From positions 1-35,400 of the forward strand of contig NZ_JANJXQ010000110.1 of the NCBI RefSeq assembly GCF_024708915.1: a stretch of 35,400 nt of DNA, given 5' to 3'. The notes below the pieces were generated by a model that worked only from the letters and a program-made list of their open reading frames with translations, had not been told where the DNA came from and made no database searches. The translations under genes were made by a program, and so were the position numbers. Positions 1 to 8,596 of the stretch are shown piece by piece; position 1 is the first letter of the stretch, and each line of letters opens with the position of its first letter. Source of the DNA: Thiobacillus sp. GTDB taxonomy: Bacteria > Pseudomonadota > Gammaproteobacteria > Burkholderiales > Thiobacillaceae.

Positions 1-873
1 ATCCGCATCATCCAGCAGGTGCAGCCCGACGAAATCTACAACCTCGCCGCGCAGAGCCACGTCGCCGTCAGCTTCGAAGAACCCGAATACACCGCCAACT
101 CCGACGCCCTCGGCGCGCTGCGCATTCTGGAGGCCATCCGCATCCTCGGCCTGGAAAAGAAAACCCGCTTCTACCAGGCCAGCACCTCCGAACTCTTCGG
201 CCTGGTGCAGGAAATCCCCCAGAAGGAAACCACCCCGTTCTATCCGAGAAGCCCTTACGCCGTCGCCAAGCTGTATGCCTACTGGATCACCGTCAACTAC
301 CGCGAGGCCTACGGCATGTATGCCTGCAACGGCATCCTGTTCAACCACGAAAGCCCGATCCGCGGCGAAACCTTCGTCACCCGCAAGATCACCCGCGCGC
401 TGGCGCGCATCAAGCTCGGCCTGCAGGACTGCCTCTTCCTCGGCAACATGGATGCCAAGCGTGACTGGGGTCACGCCAAGGACTACATCGAAATGCAGTG
501 GCTGATGCTGCAGCAGGAGACGCCCGAGGATTTCGTCATCGCCACCGGCGTGCAGTACAGCGTGCGCGACTTCGTCAACGCCGCCGCCAAGGAGCTTGGC
601 ATGGCGATCCGCTGGGAAGGGCAGGGCGTCGACGAGAAGGGTTATGACGCCCACGGCAAATGCATCGTCGCTGTCGACCCCCGCTACTTCCGCCCCACCG
701 AAGTCGAAACCCTGCTCGGCGACCCCAGCAAGGCCAAGAACAAGCTCGGCTGGACGCCGAAGATCAGCTTCGATGAACTCGTCGCCGAAATGGTGCGCGA
801 AGATCTCAAAGCTGCAGAGCGCGACGAACTGGTGAAGAAGCACGGCTACAAGGCCATGGATTACCACGAATGA
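1..873 (+). CDS. gmd: GDP-mannose 4,6-dehydratase, 5' end missing
   Basis: This enzyme converts GDP-D-mannose to GDP-4-keto-6-deoxymannose, the precursor of GDP-rhamnose, GDP-fucose and related sugars, in the cytoplasm. The reading frame is open from base 1 (it reads [20 protein letters not shown]), so the gene starts upstream of the window and the GTG at 19 is internal. Visible family hallmarks are NLAAQSHV, the STSELFG segment with the catalytic Thr/Ser and Glu, the YAVAK Tyr-Lys pair, and [15 protein letters not shown]. One oddity is Ile in a segment ([10 protein letters not shown]) that usually reads HESPRRGETF. The gene is GC-rich like the far end of the operon and overlaps the next gene by ATGA. 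The second enzyme of a GDP-rhamnose or GDP-fucose pathway is not in the window and could lie upstream. Confidence 0.95.
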   Translation: MRIIQQVQPDEIYNLAAQSHVAVSFEEPEYTANSDALGALRILEAIRILGLEKKTRFYQASTSELFGLVQEIPQKETTPFYPRSPYAVAKLYAYWITVNYREAYGMYACNGILFNHESPIRGETFVTRKITRALARIKLGLQDCLFLGNMDAKRDWGHAKDYIEMQWLMLQQETPEDFVIATGVQYSVRDFVNAAAKELGMAIRWEGQGVDEKGYDAHGKCIVAVDPRYFRPTEVETLLGDPSKAKNKLGWTPKISFDELVAEMVREDLKAAERDELVKKHGYKAMDYHE

Positions 874-1649
874 TGATCAAGCGATTTCTCAGGGGAGCGC
901 TCAAGCGCTTCGGTGTCGTCGCATTTAAGCGCTCAAGCCGCGTGTATATTCCGGAAGAAGAGACATATCGGATTGTTTCCGTGCTTGCCGGGTGTCCTGA
1001 TCCAGTAGTTATTGATGGAGGGACTCATCTCGGCGATATGGTAGAGAGGTTTGGGGCTTTATTACCGAGGTCCGAGTTTCATTGCTTCGAGCCTGACCCC
1101 ATGCTTGGGGAAATACTTGTGCGCAAATTCACGGGTAATTCCAAGATTAATATTGTGCATGCGGCGCTTGGGGACGTTGCGGGCAAAGCAACGTTCAACA
1201 TCAATGTCTCGCGTCCGACCAATTCGCTACTGCCGACTTCTGAATCCTTGCAACCAGACCTCAAACAGCTTTGTGAACTTGTAGAGCAGGTTGAAGTGGA
1301 AGTCGTCACCATTGACGATTATTGCCGGGCGAATTCAATTGATCGCGTAGATATAATCAAACTTGATTTGCAGGGCTATGACTATCTTGCCCTCAAGGGT
1401 GCATCGGGGATGCTCGAGAAGGCCAAGGTTGTGCTGGTGGAGGTATTGTTTAAGGAGTTCTATCAGGGGTGCCATCTCTTTCCTGATGTTCTGGGCTTCA
1501 TGCTTGATAACGGGTTCGAACTGCATACCTTGTGTGGCTTGCACTATGGACATCACGACGAACTGTTGTGGTCAGATGCCATTTTCGTAAAAAATGGCAA
1601 TGGCGCACCATCAGCGAAGCCCCAGCAGGGTGGCGGCCCATCGGTCTGA
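870..1649 (+). CDS. FkbM-family SAM-dependent methyltransferase
   Basis: This is a 259-residue class I methyltransferase of the FkbM type, a family that O-methylates sugar hydroxyls in polysaccharides and natural products. The SAM-binding motif [11 protein letters not shown] lies at residues 46-56, an acidic FEPDP motif II at about 73-77, and the family-typical [18 protein letters not shown] at 161-178. The ATG at 870 overlaps the gmd stop (ATGA), which fixes the start. The gene is clearly more AT-rich than gmd, which suggests that a separately acquired cassette begins here. The acceptor is unknown; a 6-deoxyhexose derived from the gmd product is one possibility (inference). Confidence 0.88.
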   Translation: MMIKRFLRGALKRFGVVAFKRSSRVYIPEEETYRIVSVLAGCPDPVVIDGGTHLGDMVERFGALLPRSEFHCFEPDPMLGEILVRKFTGNSKINIVHAALGDVAGKATFNINVSRPTNSLLPTSESLQPDLKQLCELVEQVEVEVVTIDDYCRANSIDRVDIIKLDLQGYDYLALKGASGMLEKAKVVLVEVLFKEFYQGCHLFPDVLGFMLDNGFELHTLCGLHYGHHDELLWSDAIFVKNGNGAPSAKPQQGGGPSV

Positions 1650-1661
1650 CCGAACTCGCAC

Positions 1662-3137
1662 ATGCTGTTTAGAAATGCATCCTGGAGCGCGGTTGCTTCG
1701 GCCTATCGTTCTGGGGTAGGCCTTGTGTCTGCATTTCTTGCCGTGCGACTTCTTGGGGCAGAAAACTATGGAAATATTGCTACCCTGATATCCGTATTTG
1801 CGCTCTATCTTTCTCTCATTTCCGGCGTGTTTATTGTGCTGGTCGCCAAATTGATGGCGTCAGATAACACCACCGGAACTTCTGACAAGACCATTTTATT
1901 CGTCGCAGCAAATGTCCTGACGATCCTGTCCGTTGTGGGTATTCTGGGTTTTGCATTGCTGCTGAGTATTTTGGCGCCGGGGTTTCAGGAATCCGGTGCG
2001 ATCAGCCGGGTTTTCTGGGACTACGCGCAATCGGGTTCGTTTTTCCTTGGCATATTGACGGCCTTGCAGATTTATTCAGCGTTGAATTCAGCGATGATTG
2101 AAAGCGCGGGGCGCCTGGATATGGCCATGAAGTCTCAGATGCTAGGGCCAACCGTTGTACTAATTGGGCTGCTTGTTTTGTTTTCAACGCAGAGTCAAGT
2201 TGCTGTCTCGATGTATTTGTTGCTGCTCTGCGCTGGTGCGGCCACAGACATGCTGATGTTATGGGCTACTCGACGGGCGCTGATACTTGAACGTCTTTCG
2301 CTGGATCGCTTACCGCAGGCCATGAAGCGCATCCCCGACTTGCTCAAGTCGGGAAGTGCAATCCAGTTCTCGGCCTTTATGAATATTTTTCTTGAGCCGC
2401 TCAATAAGCTGACTCTCAATCACTTTGCGGGCGGCATGGCTGTCACATCCTATGATCTGGCAATGAAGGTGATTTGGGGACTTCAGGGATTATTCAGTGC
2501 AGTCACGCGAGTGTTTCTTCATCTCGGTAGTCATGGCGCAGATGTCATTGTTCGGTCATATGTGCGTGTAATGACACTCATTGCTGTACCCGCACTCGCA
2601 GCACATGCGCTGGGCGCTTTGTTATTATCATTTGCAATACACCACTGGGTGAGTGTGGAGCAAGACCAGATGATGGCTTTTTTTGGGGTCGCAACGCTTT
2701 CAAATTTGGCCATGATTTACATTACGCCCCTTTACGTGAGCCTGATCGGTAAGGATGACCGCCGCTTCCTGTTCCAGAACCAGTTGCGGCTCACCATCAG
2801 CAATATTGCTGCCTCGCTATTATTGATCCCGATGTTTGGCCTGATTGGGGCAGCTGTCGGGCTTTTTTGTGCTGCTCTTTATAATTCCGCTGCAATTTAC
2901 ATGCGCTTCCAGAAGGTGATCGGCCCCGCAGGAAACATTCGACATGCATTGGCCGGTAGGTTGTGGGGCTTTTTCATGGCGGCCATGCTGCTGATTGCCT
3001 CGCTTTTTCTTGGAGCCACCCATGAGTTGAATATGCTTGCATTCGCTGCCATTGCGGGGGGGCTATTCCTGCTGGTCGCGAAGGAACCGATAACGGAAGA
3101 GTTGAGCCGGAGGCTGACAACTGGAGCAGGTCGATAA
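1662..3137 (+). CDS. Wzx-type polysaccharide flippase (MOP superfamily)
   Basis: This 491-residue, strongly hydrophobic protein has about 12-14 predicted membrane segments and almost no soluble domain, with the N-terminal pattern of Wzx/RfbX exporters (RNASWSAVASAYRSGVGLVS followed by a RLLGAENYG turn). Members flip undecaprenyl-diphosphate-linked repeat units across the inner membrane. It lies 12 bases after the FkbM gene and 3 bases before the sulfotransferase-like gene, in an operon that also encodes a Wzy/WaaL-type protein and a WbpL-type initiating transferase, so the assembly route is probably Wzx/Wzy-dependent. The substrate cannot be read from sequence. The gene is AT-rich relative to the flanks, as is usual for wzx genes. 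Confidence 0.85.
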   Translation: MLFRNASWSAVASAYRSGVGLVSAFLAVRLLGAENYGNIATLISVFALYLSLISGVFIVLVAKLMASDNTTGTSDKTILFVAANVLTILSVVGILGFALLLSILAPGFQESGAISRVFWDYAQSGSFFLGILTALQIYSALNSAMIESAGRLDMAMKSQMLGPTVVLIGLLVLFSTQSQVAVSMYLLLLCAGAATDMLMLWATRRALILERLSLDRLPQAMKRIPDLLKSGSAIQFSAFMNIFLEPLNKLTLNHFAGGMAVTSYDLAMKVIWGLQGLFSAVTRVFLHLGSHGADVIVRSYVRVMTLIAVPALAAHALGALLLSFAIHHWVSVEQDQMMAFFGVATLSNLAMIYITPLYVSLIGKDDRRFLFQNQLRLTISNIAASLLLIPMFGLIGAAVGLFCAALYNSAAIYMRFQKVIGPAGNIRHALAGRLWGFFMAAMLLIASLFLGATHELNMLAFAAIAGGLFLLVAKEPITEELSRRLTTGAGR

Positions 3138-3140
3138 GCT

Positions 3141-4310
3141 TTGAAGACATCCAAACTATATTTGATTTCACCGCGTGAGCCCTGTGGGGCGACTTGGCTT
3201 ATCAATTGCCTCCTGGTACTGGGAATCAAGACCTATCGCACTACCGTTGGTGATGGTATGTGGGTTAAGGAGGGGGGCAGTTGGGCACTGAATCCGATTG
3301 AGGAGCCCCTGAAGAAGTGGCTGCCGGCCTTGAGTGAAGCGCAGCACCTTTCCTTTCGGGACGACGTGGAAGTGGAATGGGCGCATATCTGGCCGACCGG
3401 CAAGACTGCCAAAACCAAGATCATCTACTTCATTCGTGACCCCCGTGATGCACTGTTCTCTCGCTATCGGCGGGAATCGCCAGATGTGACATTCAAAGCA
3501 TTCCTGGATTTTCCAGATGGTCAAACCCAGCTGGACAAAATTGAAACCTGGAACCTGTTTAACGAGTCATGGCTGGCTCAGCCTGATCTCATGGTTTTCA
3601 GATTTGAGGATTACAAACAGGATGCTTTGGCAACTTTGCGCTCGGTGCTGGAATTTTCAGGAATTGTCGTGAGTGAATCGGCGATGCTGGAAGCTGTTGA
3701 ACGGTCGGGTTTCGAGCAGGCTGTCGCCGCGGAGAAGCGCTACCGGGAGATTCACCCAGAAGACACGCAGGTTATTAATCGTGCGAGTCAGGTTGGATCC
3801 TGGAAAGATCCAGTTCTGTCGGTGGAAGCAGCAGAAATTGTCGGGCGGTGCGGTGGCTTGATGGCCCGTTTTGGCTATCTGGCCGCACAGGAGAACGACG
3901 AGAAACCTTCCTACCTTCCGCATTCCAGGCTGCTGCGTTTTTACCGCAACCTGAATGTTCCTGCTGGCTTCTGGGATCGACCGAATGATGGTCGTGAGCA
4001 AGATCGGGTGATGGCTACCGTCACGCTCGCGATGAGAATGGATGCGTCCGAATTGGTTAGGTATCGCCTGCAGACATATGAACGCTGGCAGTTGGTGAGT
4101 GGAATGCAGGAGTTTCTACGTGCATTGGGTGAGTGGACTGGCCGGCAGTTGAGCGAGATTCAGGCTCAATCCAGCGCAGTTCCGAATCTCGCTTGGCGAA
4201 TCAATGAGTTTCTCGCCGTGCGGGGTGTGCGGTTACCCCGTTATTTCAAAGCTTCCATTTGGAAGCTGGCGCGCTTAGGCAAGGTGATTGCGTTCAGGGA
4301 GCCACGATGA
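3141..4310 (+). CDS. Sulfotransferase-fold protein; candidate phosphoramidate transferase
   Basis: This is a 389-residue protein with a TTG start 3 bases after the flippase stop. The N-terminal half shows the two sulfotransferase nucleotide-binding elements. One is a 5'-phosphate loop, SPREPCGATWL (residues 10-20), followed by a hydrophobic helix. The other is the 3'-phosphate-binding motif RDPRDALFS (residues 99-107), with its conserved Arg and Ser. The loop departs from the usual P-K/R-x-G-T-T-W by two extra residues before the Gly and Ala for the first Thr. The C-terminal ~130 residues are not recognised. The gene overlaps the CysC-like kinase gene by ATGA. By family it would be called a PAPS sulfotransferase, but no sulfate adenylyltransferase is present. 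The neighbouring pathway makes 3'-phospho-CDP-amidate, a nucleotide also carrying a 3'-phosphate, so I infer that it may transfer phosphoramidate. Fold confidence is high; substrate is speculative. Confidence 0.75.
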   Translation: MKTSKLYLISPREPCGATWLINCLLVLGIKTYRTTVGDGMWVKEGGSWALNPIEEPLKKWLPALSEAQHLSFRDDVEVEWAHIWPTGKTAKTKIIYFIRDPRDALFSRYRRESPDVTFKAFLDFPDGQTQLDKIETWNLFNESWLAQPDLMVFRFEDYKQDALATLRSVLEFSGIVVSESAMLEAVERSGFEQAVAAEKRYREIHPEDTQVINRASQVGSWKDPVLSVEAAEIVGRCGGLMARFGYLAAQENDEKPSYLPHSRLLRFYRNLNVPAGFWDRPNDGREQDRVMATVTLAMRMDASELVRYRLQTYERWQLVSGMQEFLRALGEWTGRQLSEIQAQSSAVPNLAWRINEFLAVRGVRLPRYFKASIWKLARLGKVIAFREPR

Positions 4311-4831
4311 GCGCAGGGAAAGTAATCTGGATTACGGGTCTTTCCGGAGCTGGCAAATCCACTACCGCCCGCGAAGTGGTCAGGCGATTGCGTGAGCACG
4401 GCAGGCACGTGGTGATGCTCGATGGCGACGAGTTGCGGGAAGTGTTTGGTGCGGTATCGGCCAATACGGAAAATCATGGCCGCGAAGGGCGGCTGGCGCT
4501 GGCGATGCAATATGCTCACCTGTGCCGGGTGATTGCCGCGCAGGGGATGACGGTTGTGATTGCCACCATTTCGCTGTTCAAGGAAATTCATGCTTGGAAC
4601 CGGGCGAATTTGCCCGGCTACTTCGAGGTTTACCTCAAGGTGCCGGTGGACGAGTTGCGCCGCCGGGATCCGAAGGGAATCTATCGTCGCTTCGATGCCG
4701 GCGAGCTCTCCGATGTGGCCGGGCTGGATTTGCCCATCGATGAACCTGAAGCAGCGGACTGGGTGGCGGAGTTTGAGCCGGAGCGAGGCGTTGGAGCTCT
4801 GGCAGATGAATTGATGAAAATTTTAAATTGA
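4307..4831 (+). CDS. CysC-like kinase, probably cytidine diphosphoramidate 3'-kinase (Cj1415 type)
   Basis: This 174-residue P-loop kinase of the APS kinase family has a Walker A motif GLSGAGKST at residues 11-19, DGD at 39-41 and RDPKGIY at 120-126. The two segments that bind APS in true APS kinases are replaced. The expected DR-x-EN-x-RR reads SANTENHGREGR (51-62), and the expected ISPYR loop reads TISLFKE (87-93). In C. jejuni the CysC homologue Cj1415 phosphorylates the 3'-OH of cytidine diphosphoramidate. Finding this gene with homologues of Cj1416, Cj1417 and Cj1418 makes that role more likely than sulfate activation. The ATG at 4307 overlaps the preceding stop; an in-frame upstream start at 4259 would overlap that gene by 52 bases and is rejected. 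Confidence 0.85.
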   Translation: MSAGKVIWITGLSGAGKSTTAREVVRRLREHGRHVVMLDGDELREVFGAVSANTENHGREGRLALAMQYAHLCRVIAAQGMTVVIATISLFKEIHAWNRANLPGYFEVYLKVPVDELRRRDPKGIYRRFDAGELSDVAGLDLPIDEPEAADWVAEFEPERGVGALADELMKILN

Positions 4832-4840
4832 GGAAAAAGT

Positions 4841-5626
4841 ATGAGCCAAACAACGCTGAAGGCGGGAGATTTCACCGGTCTTGCCAAAGATTACTCACAA
4901 CACCGCCCGGATTACTGCCCTTCAGTACTAAACGGCCTGCTGGGGCTATTGAGCAGACCGGTGCAGGAAATCGATTTTGTCGATGTCGGTGCCGGCACGG
5001 GAATCTGGACACGGATGGTGTATGACAAAGGTGCCAAATCCGTTACGGCAATAGAACCTAATGATGATATGCGAGCGAATGGAATTGCCGACAGTGCAAG
5101 TACATCGATTCGCTGGTTGGCAGGCAATGCTGAACAGACAGGCTTGCCTGGTTCATCCTGCGACTGGCTGTCTATGGCCTCCTCGTTTCACTGGGCTAAC
5201 TTCGACGTTTCAACATGTGAATTCCACCGCGTATTGCGTCCCGGTGGTCGCTTTACGGCGCTATGGAATCCACGATTGATTGAGGTGAATCCATTGCTGG
5301 TAGAAATCGAGGCTCACCTGGACACCTTGCGTCCAAATATCAAACGGGTTTCCTCCGGGCGTTCCGGTATTACCGAGACCCTGCTCGAGCAACTATGGGC
5401 CTCCCCTCACTTTGAAGATGTGGTGTATCTGGAAGGTCGTCACATTATTCCCATGACGCCTGAGCGTTATCTGGGTGCGTGGCGCTCAGTCAATGACCTC
5501 CGTGTTCAGCTGGGTCCTGAGAAATTCGACGCTTTCCTGGCGTCTGTAGAACGGCGCATCAGTGAGTTGGATGTGATTGAAGCTACCTATCTAACCCGTG
5601 CTTGGTCTGCCCGGCGCAAGGATTGA
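4841..5626 (+). CDS. Class I SAM methyltransferase, possible phosphoramidate-pathway methyltransferase (Cj1419-like)
   Basis: This is a 261-residue Methyltransf_11/25-type enzyme. The SAM motif DVGAGTGIW is at residues 48-56, an acidic IEPND motif at 71-75, a WLAGNAEQTGLP segment at 92-103, a SFHW motif at 115-118, and VLRPGG at 131-136. The FTGLAKDYSQHRPDY start is typical of small-molecule methyltransferases of this group. It sits between the CDP-amidate kinase and glutamine kinase genes, with 9- and 4-base gaps. In C. jejuni the methyltransferase gene Cj1419 likewise directly precedes the glutamine kinase gene in transcription order, so O-methylation of a phosphoramidate intermediate is a reasonable inference. 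Methylation of a sugar is the alternative. An AGGAAAAAGT stretch just upstream gives a fair ribosome binding site. Confidence 0.8.
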   Translation: MSQTTLKAGDFTGLAKDYSQHRPDYCPSVLNGLLGLLSRPVQEIDFVDVGAGTGIWTRMVYDKGAKSVTAIEPNDDMRANGIADSASTSIRWLAGNAEQTGLPGSSCDWLSMASSFHWANFDVSTCEFHRVLRPGGRFTALWNPRLIEVNPLLVEIEAHLDTLRPNIKRVSSGRSGITETLLEQLWASPHFEDVVYLEGRHIIPMTPERYLGAWRSVNDLRVQLGPEKFDAFLASVERRISELDVIEATYLTRAWSARRKD

Positions 5627-5630
5627 GTCA

Positions 5631-7946
5631 ATGACCCTGGCGTTTTCCACCAAGGCCGGCACCCTGGCGCTACTGCAAGAGCCACTGCGGTCGGCCCGCA
5701 TCGCCCCCCTGGTGTCCTTCACGGTGGCTGCGTGGCAGGCCGACCCTGCCGGTTGTCTGGCTCGGATTCGCCCGGTGATCGGGAACGGTCCATGGATCGT
5801 GCGTTCCAGCTGCCAACGCGAAGACGGCGCTGGCGAATCCAACGCTGGGGCTTTTCTGTCGCTGACGGATGTTGCGGCCGAGGGCCTGGAAAATGCCATT
5901 GAGCAGGTGATTGCAGCCTACGGTGAAGCTGATGAAAATGACGAGGTGCTCATCCAGCCGATGCTGCAGAGCGTGTTGCGATCTGGCGTCGCCTTCTCCC
6001 ACGACCCCAATACCTGCACGCCTTACCGAGTGGTGAGTTGGTCGGAAGGGAGGGATACCTCCGTCGTGACGGGCGGCAAGGGCGGTCGGACTTGGCAACA
6101 GGCAGCCTGCTCGCCAATCGCCCCCCCCGTCGAATTGGCCTGTGTGGTTGCCTTGATAGATGAATTGCTTGTGCTGTTTGGTGGCGTGCCGGTGGACTGT
6201 GAGTTTGCCGTCACCTGCGAGGGCCAGGCTGAAGTGTTGTGGCTGTTGCAGGCCCGCCCGCTGGTCTTGACCGGGCCCTTGGAAGATGAAACGTCGCAGT
6301 CGGTGCGGTTGCAGCGCATTCACGACAAGGTGGCGCGAGGCATGCAGCCCCACCCCTTCCTGATGGGTCGCCGTACGGTCTATGGCGTAATGCCGGACTG
6401 GAACCCCGCCGAGATCATAGGCGTGCGGCCAAAACCACTGGCTTTGTCGCTTTACCGTGAGTTGGTGACTGATGCCATCTGGGCCTATCAGCGCCACAAC
6501 TACGGCTACCGCAATCTGCGCAGCTTTCCGCTGATGCCGCATTTTTTCGGACTGCCGTACATTGATGTGCGCTTGTCCTTCAATTCCTTCATCCCTGCCG
6601 ATCTGGATGATGGGCTGGCAGGCAGGCTGGTGGATCATTACATCGACCGCCTTCTGTCTGAACCCACGCTGCACGACAAGGTGGAGTTTGAAGTTGTCTT
6701 TTCATGCTACACCCTGGATTTGCCGCAGCGGCTGGAACGTTTGGCGGAAGCGGGCTTCTCGAAAGACGAGCGCGAGGCAATTGCCGACAGCCTGCGGCGC
6801 CTGACCAACCGCATCGTGCATCCCAAGGACGGCTTGTGGCGCGAAGATGCTGCCAAGCTGAGTACACTCAATGCACGGCGGGAGGAGCTTTTGGCCTCCA
6901 GCGCTGATCCACTGGAGCGGATTTACTGGTTGCTGGAAGACGCCAAGCGCTATGGGACGCTGCCTTTTGCCGGTTTGGCGCGTGCAGGGTTTGTAGCAGT
7001 GCAAATGCTCAAGTCATTGGTGGCAGTGGGTGTTTTCTCTGATGCGGATTACGACGCCTTCATGGGTGGTGTCTCCACCGTTAGTGGACAACTCGCAAGG
7101 GACAGGGCAACACTGGACAAGGCCACCTTCCTGTCTCGCTACGGCCATTTGCGCCCGGGTACTTATGACATTCTTTCGCCGCGTTACGACGAGGCGCCCG
7201 AACTCTATTTCGACTGGAGCCAGCGGCCACCGGCACCGGAGACGGTGAAGCCTTTTTCCCTGACGCTGCCGCAGATGCGCGAAGTGGTGAAGCTGCTCGA
7301 ATCGCACGGCCTGCAACCTGATCCGGTGGGGCTTTTCGATTTTTTGCAGGCGGGGATCGAATTGCGGGAGTCGGCGAAATTTCATTTCACCCGCAACCTG
7401 TCGGATGTGCTGGCACTGGTGGCGGAGTGTGGCGCGCAGTGGGGCTTCTCCAGGGAAGATTTGGCTTATTGCGACATTGCCGCCTTCAAGGAACTTCACG
7501 TGGCAGCGGCAGACCCAAAGGAGGCGCTCTCGCGCAGCATCGAACAAGGCATGGCGCGCTACCGGGACACTCTGGCCGTTGTGTTGCCACCACTCATCGC
7601 GCGCCCGGAGGACGTTTGGGTTTTTGAGTGGCCTGAGACCACGCCCAATTTCATTACCCAGAAACAGGTCACCGCACCCGTGACGGGGTGTGAGGAGCGT
7701 GAGCGGCTAGCCGGGGCGATTGTATGTATCCCGAACGCTGACCCAGGCTTTGACTGGTTGTTTGCCTATCCGATCGCGGGGCTGATTACTGTCTGGGGTG
7801 GTGCAAATTCTCACATGGCTATTCGTGCCGGAGAGTTGGGCTTGCCGGCGGTCATTGGGGCAGGAGAGGTTCTGTATCGACGTTGGTCAACTTCCCAAAG
7901 ATTACATCTTGACTGCGCCGGGCGCCGAGTAGAGGTGTTGGCGTGA
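5631..7946 (+). CDS. L-glutamine kinase (Cj1418 type), PEP synthase-like architecture
   Basis: This 771-residue enzyme would phosphorylate the side-chain amide of L-glutamine, the first committed step to phosphoramidates. Its N-terminal domain is the PPDK/PEP synthase ATP-grasp: IVRSSCQRED (56-65), NAGAF (71-75), SGVAFSHD (118-125), DCEFAV (189-194) and the closing LLQARP (205-210). The C-terminal swivelling phosphohistidine domain carries GGANSHMAIRAGELGLPAVIG, with the catalytic His at about 728. The PEP/pyruvate TIM barrel of real PEP synthase is missing, and a long central domain of about 450 residues lies between instead, which fits glutamine kinase. The ATG at 5631 follows the previous stop by 4 bases; the in-frame GTG at 5598 overlaps it and is less likely. 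The stop overlaps the hydrolase start (GTGA). The Cj1418-Cj1417-Cj1416 order is kept here. Confidence 0.88.
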   Translation: MTLAFSTKAGTLALLQEPLRSARIAPLVSFTVAAWQADPAGCLARIRPVIGNGPWIVRSSCQREDGAGESNAGAFLSLTDVAAEGLENAIEQVIAAYGEADENDEVLIQPMLQSVLRSGVAFSHDPNTCTPYRVVSWSEGRDTSVVTGGKGGRTWQQAACSPIAPPVELACVVALIDELLVLFGGVPVDCEFAVTCEGQAEVLWLLQARPLVLTGPLEDETSQSVRLQRIHDKVARGMQPHPFLMGRRTVYGVMPDWNPAEIIGVRPKPLALSLYRELVTDAIWAYQRHNYGYRNLRSFPLMPHFFGLPYIDVRLSFNSFIPADLDDGLAGRLVDHYIDRLLSEPTLHDKVEFEVVFSCYTLDLPQRLERLAEAGFSKDEREAIADSLRRLTNRIVHPKDGLWREDAAKLSTLNARREELLASSADPLERIYWLLEDAKRYGTLPFAGLARAGFVAVQMLKSLVAVGVFSDADYDAFMGGVSTVSGQLARDRATLDKATFLSRYGHLRPGTYDILSPRYDEAPELYFDWSQRPPAPETVKPFSLTLPQMREVVKLLESHGLQPDPVGLFDFLQAGIELRESAKFHFTRNLSDVLALVAECGAQWGFSREDLAYCDIAAFKELHVAAADPKEALSRSIEQGMARYRDTLAVVLPPLIARPEDVWVFEWPETTPNFITQKQVTAPVTGCEERERLAGAIVCIPNADPGFDWLFAYPIAGLITVWGGANSHMAIRAGELGLPAVIGAGEVLYRRWSTSQRLHLDCAGRRVEVLA

Positions 7947-8596
7947 GCGGGGCCGTCATTGTGGCGGTCAGCCAGCGGGTAGATATTGTTGCAGGGCGGG
8001 ATGAGCAGCGTGACGCATTGGATCAGCGGCTTATCGCTTTCCTGCTGCAGTCCGATGCCGTGCCCATCCCCGTGCCGAATGGCCTGTTCATGGAAACGTC
8101 GGCTGGACAGGAAAATCATCAGATCTTTGATGCCTGGCTTGGCCAGGTGAAACCTCATGCTGTGGTGTTATCAGGCGGCAATGATATTGGCGAGTGCCGT
8201 GATCGTGATCTGACCGAGGCTGCGTTGCTGGACTATGCGCAGAAACATGGTTTGCCCGTTTTGGGTATTTGCCGCGGGATGCAGATGATGGGGGTTTGGG
8301 CCGGCGGTCATTTGGCTAAGGTGGACGGGCATGTACGGAGCCATCATCGTTTGCAGATTTCTGATCAAACAGCGGCGTGGCCCCTAGAAGTGAATAGCTA
8401 TCACAACTGGTCTCTGACCGAATGTCCTGAGGGATTTGTGGTTGAGGCTCGCAGCGAGGACGGAGCAATCGAGGCTATTCGCCACGCGCACTTGCCATGG
8501 GAAGGCTGGATGTGGCACCCGGAAAGGGAGCCTGTCTTCTCTGCAGCAGATGTCGGACGTGTCAGAAAATTATTCCAGATGCGGGAGACGCGATGA
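7943..8596 (+). CDS. Gamma-glutamyl-CDP-amidate hydrolase (Cj1417 type), class I amidotransferase fold
   Basis: This 217-residue member of the peptidase C26/class I glutamine amidotransferase family has its nucleophile Cys110 in the elbow GICRGMQMM. The catalytic His192 and Glu194 lie in WMWHPERE, and an oxyanion-loop segment VVLSGGNDIG precedes them. The C. jejuni counterpart cleaves CDP-L-glutamine to cytidine diphosphoramidate and L-glutamate. A gamma-glutamyl-GABA hydrolase (PuuD) would be the automatic call, but no putrescine genes are near. The gene is translationally coupled on both sides: GTG 7943 overlaps the kinase stop, and its TGA overlaps the cytidylyltransferase ATG. It is somewhat shorter than PuuD-type enzymes, in keeping with Cj1417. 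Confidence 0.87.
   Translation: MSGAVIVAVSQRVDIVAGRDEQRDALDQRLIAFLLQSDAVPIPVPNGLFMETSAGQENHQIFDAWLGQVKPHAVVLSGGNDIGECRDRDLTEAALLDYAQKHGLPVLGICRGMQMMGVWAGGHLAKVDGHVRSHHRLQISDQTAAWPLEVNSYHNWSLTECPEGFVVEARSEDGAIEAIRHAHLPWEGWMWHPEREPVFSAADVGRVRKLFQMRETR

Noticed and set aside
3141..4831. A PAPS synthesis plus sulfation module (APS kinase with sulfotransferase)
   Set aside because: No sulfate adenylyltransferase (cysD/cysN or sat) is present, the kinase lacks the APS-binding segments, and both genes are coupled to phosphoramidate genes. Not fully excluded for the transferase.
5631..7946. Phosphoenolpyruvate synthase
   Set aside because: The ATP-grasp and phosphohistidine domains match, but the PEP/pyruvate TIM-barrel domain is missing and the neighbours fit the glutamine kinase pathway.
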